DNA from: Frankiales bacterium
GTDB taxonomy: Bacteria; Actinomycetota; Actinomycetes; Mycobacteriales; SCTD01
Assembly (NCBI GenBank): GCA_025465135.1
Contig: JAODNA010000130.1
Coordinates: 1 to 37,383, forward strand
Direction of reading: 5' to 3'
DNA: 37,383 nt
Shown here piece after piece: positions 34,010 through 37,383 of this stretch. The notes below the pieces were generated by a model, which saw only the letters and a list, made by a program, of their open reading frames with translations, was not told where the DNA came from and searched no databases. The translations under genes and the position numbers were made by a program. Position 1 is the first letter of the stretch, and each line of letters begins with the position of its first letter.

Positions 34010-34531
34010 TTAGGAGACGGTCAGGACGACGGAGAACGACTTGTTGCGGCAGGCGCTCTGGTTCACCGTGTCCGAGTCGGTCATGGTGATGTGCAGGGTG
34101 CCGACAGTCGCAGTGGGGACGGCACCGACACCGGCGTTGGCCGGGACGAAGACCGGACCCGTGATGGGGTCGATGCTGGCTCCGATGAGGTTCGTCGTCG
34201 GGTCGCAGGCAACCGAGTCACTGCTGGTGATGGCGCCGGCCGTCACGTTGTTCAGGGCGACCCGGTAGCCGTTCGTGTTCGTGGCCTTGATCGGGATCAC
34301 GAGGTCGGCGCCGGGGTAGAGGCCCGTCGCCGCGGTGGCGAGCAGCGTCAGGTTGTTCGTGGTCGGGTTGGCCGTGGCCGAACCGGAACCGCCGCCAAGG
34401 CTCGTCCAGTAGGCGTAGCCGAAGCCGACACCGCCGACGAGGCAGAGCGGCAGGAAGATGGCGAGGATGCGCTTCGCGGTCCGCTTGTTGCGGTCGGACT
34501 CGGTCACAGGCGTCGTCGGGGTGACGGACAT
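34010..34531 (-). CDS. TasA/camelysin-like secreted protein, first gene of cluster
   Basis: 173 residues; ATG 34531 has AGGAG nine bases upstream. After a polar, basic N-terminus comes one hydrophobic helix (about 22-42) and GYAYWTSLGGGSGSATA. The mature part is homologous to the second protein: LYPGADLVIPI, YRVALNNVTA, TSSDSVACDP and SACRNKSFSVVLTVS, with the same two Cys. Known TasA-like proteins are trimmed by a dedicated SipW signal peptidase and build fibres or surface layers; no such peptidase gene is in the window. It is the probable promoter-proximal gene of the three. A candidate alternative-sigma-like CCGATA lies upstream on this strand (34547-34542). Confidence 0.75.
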   Translation of the reverse strand: MSVTPTTPVTESDRNKRTAKRILAIFLPLCLVGGVGFGYAYWTSLGGGSGSATANPTTNNLTLLATAATGLYPGADLVIPIKATNTNGYRVALNNVTAGAITSSDSVACDPTTNLIGASIDPITGPVFVPANAGVGAVPTATVGTLHITMTDSDTVNQSACRNKSFSVVLTVS

Positions 34532-34962
34532 GGCGAGGGCTCCTGGGAGTATCGGTTACCAAGAGGGCCCGGTTTCGCCTCTAGCTCCCCGTCAGGCCAT
34601 GGCGACCAGAGACGCCCGACGGATCAACGCTTGCCCATCAACTCCGCGGTGGAGTCGATGATCAATGTGTCGGCGCGGGGAGAGCGCCAGCGCACCCAAC
34701 TTTCTGATCAATCACGCCCGCGATCGGCACTACATCGCCGTAGTCCGAAGGAACTAGTGCGGCAGATCGGCGTCACCGATGTCCAGAAACGCCCGGTTCG
34801 AGGAGCATTTTCCCGGTGCGCGCTGACCCGCTGCCCGGGGGCGCGGCCTGCTGCGATACAACATGGCCTGAAACCGGCCCGACCACCGGGAACCGGAACT
34901 AGCACGTTCAAGCCATAGCGGCCCTGGCCCGGCGCGCGCATTCTGGACGACCAGGGCAGGCG
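34532..34962. other. 431-bp divergent intergenic region with TGATCAAT repeats
   Basis: No gene supported. It holds the promoters of the TasA-like cluster (minus) and of the hybrid kinase (plus). The exact 8-mer TGATCAAT occurs at 34659-34666 and 34705-34712, with further ATCAA half-sites near 34623 and 34637. On the minus strand GAAAC, then about 16 bp, then ACCGATACT just before the first cluster gene vaguely resembles a FliA/WhiG-type promoter. An ACTAG core lies near 34751-34755 and another near 34899-34903. No known riboswitch could be recognised. Confidence 0.4.
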
Positions 34963-37254
34963 GTGACGGTGGAACAGGGATCGACCTCGGCGGTGCAGCT
35001 CGACGCGCTGCTCGGACTCGCCACGGCCGATCTGTCGGCGCCAGAACTGCGCGCCGAAGCGCAGGCCCTCCAGACCGGCTCCTCGGATCCCGCCTTCCAG
35101 GCGCGGGTCGCCGCCGTACTGGCCACCGCCCTGGCGCGACGGTCGCGCGAGGACGCGCTGGCGCGCAGCGTCCGGCACTTCGTCGCGGCCCAGCGGATCT
35201 CGCACGTGGGCAGCTACGACTTCGACATCGCGTCCAACACCAACGACTGGAGCGACCAGCTCTACCGGATCTACGGCCGCGAGCCGCAGTCGTTCAACGC
35301 GTCGTACGAGAAGTTCCTCGAGATGGTCCACCCCGACGACCGCGAGAAGATCATCGGCGTGCATCAGGAGGCTCTCGCCAACCTGGCGCCGTACGACATG
35401 GAAGAGCGCATCGTCTGGCCCAACGGCGAGGTGCGAACCCTCGCCAGCTGGGGTGAGGTGGTCGCCGGCCCCGACGGCACTCCGGCGCGCATGGTCGGGA
35501 TCTGCTGGGACATCACCGCGCAGAAGGAGACAGCGGACGCCCTCGCCCGCAGCAGCGAGCGGTTCCAGCGGCTGATCGAGTCGGCGCCCGACGTGGTGCT
35601 GGTGGTGTCGCCGTCTGGGACCGTGGTGCAGGTCAACGACCGTGTGCAGACGGTGCTCGGCTGGGAGCCCGCCGAGGTGATCGGCCGCCCGGTCACCGAG
35701 CTCCTCCCGGCCGGCCTCGGCCCGGGCGGTCCGCCGCGCGAGCTGGTCGCCTGCGACCGGGACGGCAACGAGATCCCGGCCGAGGTCAGCGCGAGCCACA
35801 TCGAGACCGACGAGGGCGCGGTCACCGCGGCCTTCGTGCGTGACCTGCGCGACCGCAAGCGGTCCGAGCACCTGGCGTTGCGGCTGCACGACGCCGAGGT
35901 ACGACGACGGCACGCGCTCGAGATCAACGACAACGTCGTGCAGGGACTCGCCTCCGTGCTGTACCTGCTCGACCTCGACAGGCACGCCTCTGCACACGGT
36001 GCCGCGCGGCGCACGATGACGGCGGCGCGCGCGATGATGGACGACCTGCTCGACGAGGCAGGGCCGACCGCCCTCTCCCCCGGCGAGCTCGTCCGCGGCT
36101 CCGGCCACGCGGCGACCCTCGACGAGACTCTCCCGCCGCAGCCGGCGCCGCGCGCGGGCGCTCTGCGGGTGATGCTCGCCGACGACGCCGAGGACATCCG
36201 CCTGCTGCTCCGCCTGACCCTCACGACAGGGCATGGTTTCGACGTGGTCGCGGAGGCGGGGGACGGTGAAGAGGCCGTCCGCCTCGCCGCCCAGCACCGG
36301 CCCGACGTGATCCTGCTCGACCTGTCGATGCCGGTCATGGACGGCCTGCAGGCGATCCCGGAGATCCGCCGGACCAGCCCCGAGACCCGGATCGTCATCC
36401 TGTCGGGCTTCGACGAGGCCCGCATGAAGCCGGTGGCGATGGAGCTCGGCGCGGACGCCTACCTCGAGAAGGGCGAGGCGATGGCCGACCTCGTCGGTCG
36501 GCTCGCCGAGCTCTTCCCGCAGCACGACCTGACGACGGCGGCGTCTCAGCCCGGCGACCCGGATGCCGACGAGGGCGGCCTGGCCTTCGACGGCGACATG
36601 GTGGTGCACGAGCTGCGCACGCCACTGACCGTCATCACCGGCATGCTCTCGACGTTGCGCGACCGGATGGACTCGCTGCCGTCCGCGACGACGCACGAGC
36701 TCATCGATGCAGCGGGCCGCAACGCGCGGCAGATGGCAGAGCTGCTCGACGCGGTCAGCGACGCGAGGCGAGCCGCCCACGGACAACTCCCCGTCGTACC
36801 GGAGATGACCGACCTCGCCCGGCTCGTGCGCGACGCGGTCGCTGATGTCGTCGCGGGCCACGGCCTGCCGACCCCGATCATCCGCACCGATGACGACCTC
36901 CATGCCCCCGTCGACCCGATGCGGATCCGGCAGGTGGTCGCCAACCTGCTCTCCAACGCCTACAAGTTCTCGCCGCCCAACACGCGCGTGACGGTGACGG
37001 TCACGAGCCATGACGGCTCCGCCGAGATCACGGTGCACGACGCGGGGCCTGGCATCCCCGAGGACCGGCGCGACGAGCTGTTCAGCAAGTTCGGCCGGCT
37101 CGGGCACACCGGGCACGGCATGGGACTCGGCCTCTACATCTCGCGCGCGATCGCCCGCGCGCACGGTGGTGAGCTCGAGCTGCGCGACGGTCCTGGCGCG
37201 ACCTTCGCGCTCACCCTCCCCCTGCAGGTCGAGGTCGGTACCCCGGCGGTCTGA
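34963..37254 (+). CDS. PAS-PAS-pseudoDHp-REC-HisKA-HATPase signalling protein
   Basis: Cytosolic sensor of 763 residues from GTG 34963. Order: helical N-terminus (1-72); PAS 1 (about 78-190, including SYDFDIASNTNDWSDQLYRIYG and MVHPDDR); PAS 2 (about 198-300). Then comes a HisKA_3-like helix in which the usual E-x-H-D is E320-I-N322-D323, so it lacks the phospho-accepting His. A receiver domain follows (400-515) with D407, D408, the phospho-acceptor D453 in LLDLSMP, S481 in VILSG and K503. A true HisKA has H549 in VVHELRTPL. The HATPase has N661 and N665 in NLLSNAYKFS, DAGPGIPE, and a GMGLGLYISR loop. A receiver placed before the kinase core is unusual. There is no partner regulator beside it. 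The divergent TasA-like cluster is a possible target. Confidence 0.9.
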   Translation: MTVEQGSTSAVQLDALLGLATADLSAPELRAEAQALQTGSSDPAFQARVAAVLATALARRSREDALARSVRHFVAAQRISHVGSYDFDIASNTNDWSDQLYRIYGREPQSFNASYEKFLEMVHPDDREKIIGVHQEALANLAPYDMEERIVWPNGEVRTLASWGEVVAGPDGTPARMVGICWDITAQKETADALARSSERFQRLIESAPDVVLVVSPSGTVVQVNDRVQTVLGWEPAEVIGRPVTELLPAGLGPGGPPRELVACDRDGNEIPAEVSASHIETDEGAVTAAFVRDLRDRKRSEHLALRLHDAEVRRRHALEINDNVVQGLASVLYLLDLDRHASAHGAARRTMTAARAMMDDLLDEAGPTALSPGELVRGSGHAATLDETLPPQPAPRAGALRVMLADDAEDIRLLLRLTLTTGHGFDVVAEAGDGEEAVRLAAQHRPDVILLDLSMPVMDGLQAIPEIRRTSPETRIVILSGFDEARMKPVAMELGADAYLEKGEAMADLVGRLAELFPQHDLTTAASQPGDPDADEGGLAFDGDMVVHELRTPLTVITGMLSTLRDRMDSLPSATTHELIDAAGRNARQMAELLDAVSDARRAAHGQLPVVPEMTDLARLVRDAVADVVAGHGLPTPIIRTDDDLHAPVDPMRIRQVVANLLSNAYKFSPPNTRVTVTVTSHDGSAEITVHDAGPGIPEDRRDELFSKFGRLGHTGHGMGLGLYISRAIARAHGGELELRDGPGATFALTLPLQVEVGTPAV

Positions 37255-37276
37255 AGCCGCTGCAAGACTTGCCCGC

Positions 37277-37383
37277 GTGACCGCCGCGCCGACTCCGCTC
37301 GACAAGCTCGTCGACCTGCTCGACCTCGAGTACATCGAGGAGAACATCTTCCGCGGCAAGCAGCCGCACGAGGCGCTGCAGCG
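37277..37383 (+). CDS. tesB: Acyl-CoA thioesterase II, N-terminal fragment (cut by window edge)
   Basis: GTG 37277 opens a frame to the window end, 35 complete codons. The sequence LVDLLDLEYIEENIFRG followed by KQPHEAL is the characteristic start of TesB-type hotdog thioesterases, which hydrolyse medium- and long-chain acyl-CoA. The gene starts 22 bp after the kinase stop, with AAGACT seven bases before the start codon as a possible -10 for a leaderless transcript. Confidence 0.85.
   Translation, partial: MTAAPTPLDKLVDLLDLEYIEENIFRGKQPHEALQ

Noticed and set aside
34532-34620. Possible GEMM-like RNA before the TasA-like cluster (minus strand: GCGAAACC, GGTAACCGA)
   Set aside because: Resemblance is limited to short words; no consistent P1-P2-P3 fold found.
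34708-37359. Long minus-strand open frame opposite the kinase (883 codons)
   Set aside because: Antisense shadow; the plus-strand kinase has complete motifs in order.
1-37383. Defence island, prophage, CRISPR, tRNA or insertion sequence
   Set aside because: No integrase, transposase, Cas, restriction or phage structural motif, no regularly spaced repeats and no tRNA cloverleaf seen on either strand.

Overview
The window is a gene-dense, very high G+C stretch, about 37 kb, of an actinobacterial chromosome. Signs are heavy use of GTG starts, many 1-4 bp gene overlaps, leaderless-looking genes, and typical actinobacterial families: TreXYZ, WS/DGAT, LigC, XRE-MEDS and PAS-LuxR regulators, and EAL proteins. 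I cannot fix the family. A motile, free-living soil-type actinobacterium of the Nocardioides, Kineosporia or Frankia-relative kind fits. I see no rRNA, tRNA, CRISPR array, transposase or prophage gene, so this looks like ordinary chromosome.

Left part (1-8.5 kb): the tail of an unknown gene, then a large surface-anchored Asp-box (BNR) beta-propeller protein on the minus strand. It is divergent from an FtsH-type AAA+ zinc protease. A secreted beta-propeller/von Willebrand A protein follows FtsH by 2 bp. A CRP-like palindrome lies in the divergent promoter region.

Middle-left (8.5-14.9 kb): a tightly coupled glgX(treX)-treY-treZ operon that makes trehalose from glycogen or maltodextrin, with a recognisable promoter. 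Then come an EAL-CBS c-di-GMP phosphodiesterase, a cupredoxin lipoprotein, a WS/DGAT acyltransferase with an upstream O-methyltransferase on the minus strand, and a conserved secreted protein of unknown function.

Middle-right (20-28 kb): a CPBP protease with a coupled membrane protein, a cell-wall-anchored LVIVD propeller protein with an LPRTG sorting signal, a small coiled-coil protein, and a secreted protein built of two Cys-containing repeats. These are followed by an ACAD10-like kinase, a DoxX-like protein, two small DUF proteins, and an XRE-MEDS regulator divergent from a PAS-LuxR regulator. A 27-bp palindrome carries outward-facing -35 hexamers between the last two.

Right part (28-37 kb): a second EAL protein with an unusual Ala-rich coiled coil and a recombinase-like tail, an ATP-dependent DNA ligase, and an ABC-F protein. 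Next is a three-gene cluster of TasA/camelysin-like secreted proteins, divergent from a multi-domain PAS-PAS-pseudoDHp-REC-HisKA-HATPase kinase. The window ends in the start of tesB.

The strongest unexplained signals are: (1) a composite element (a CTAG- or CTAA-centred palindrome, 3-4 bases, then GGCC or a GCCG-type half) found four times, always in the same orientation upstream of plus-strand genes; (2) the TasA-like triplet; (3) the odd domain order and His-to-Asn pseudo-DHp of the kinase; (4) the EAL protein with non-canonical ends; and (5) a strongly over-represented octamer CGTCGTAC/GTACGACG. No wholly new multi-gene system could be proven from sequence alone.
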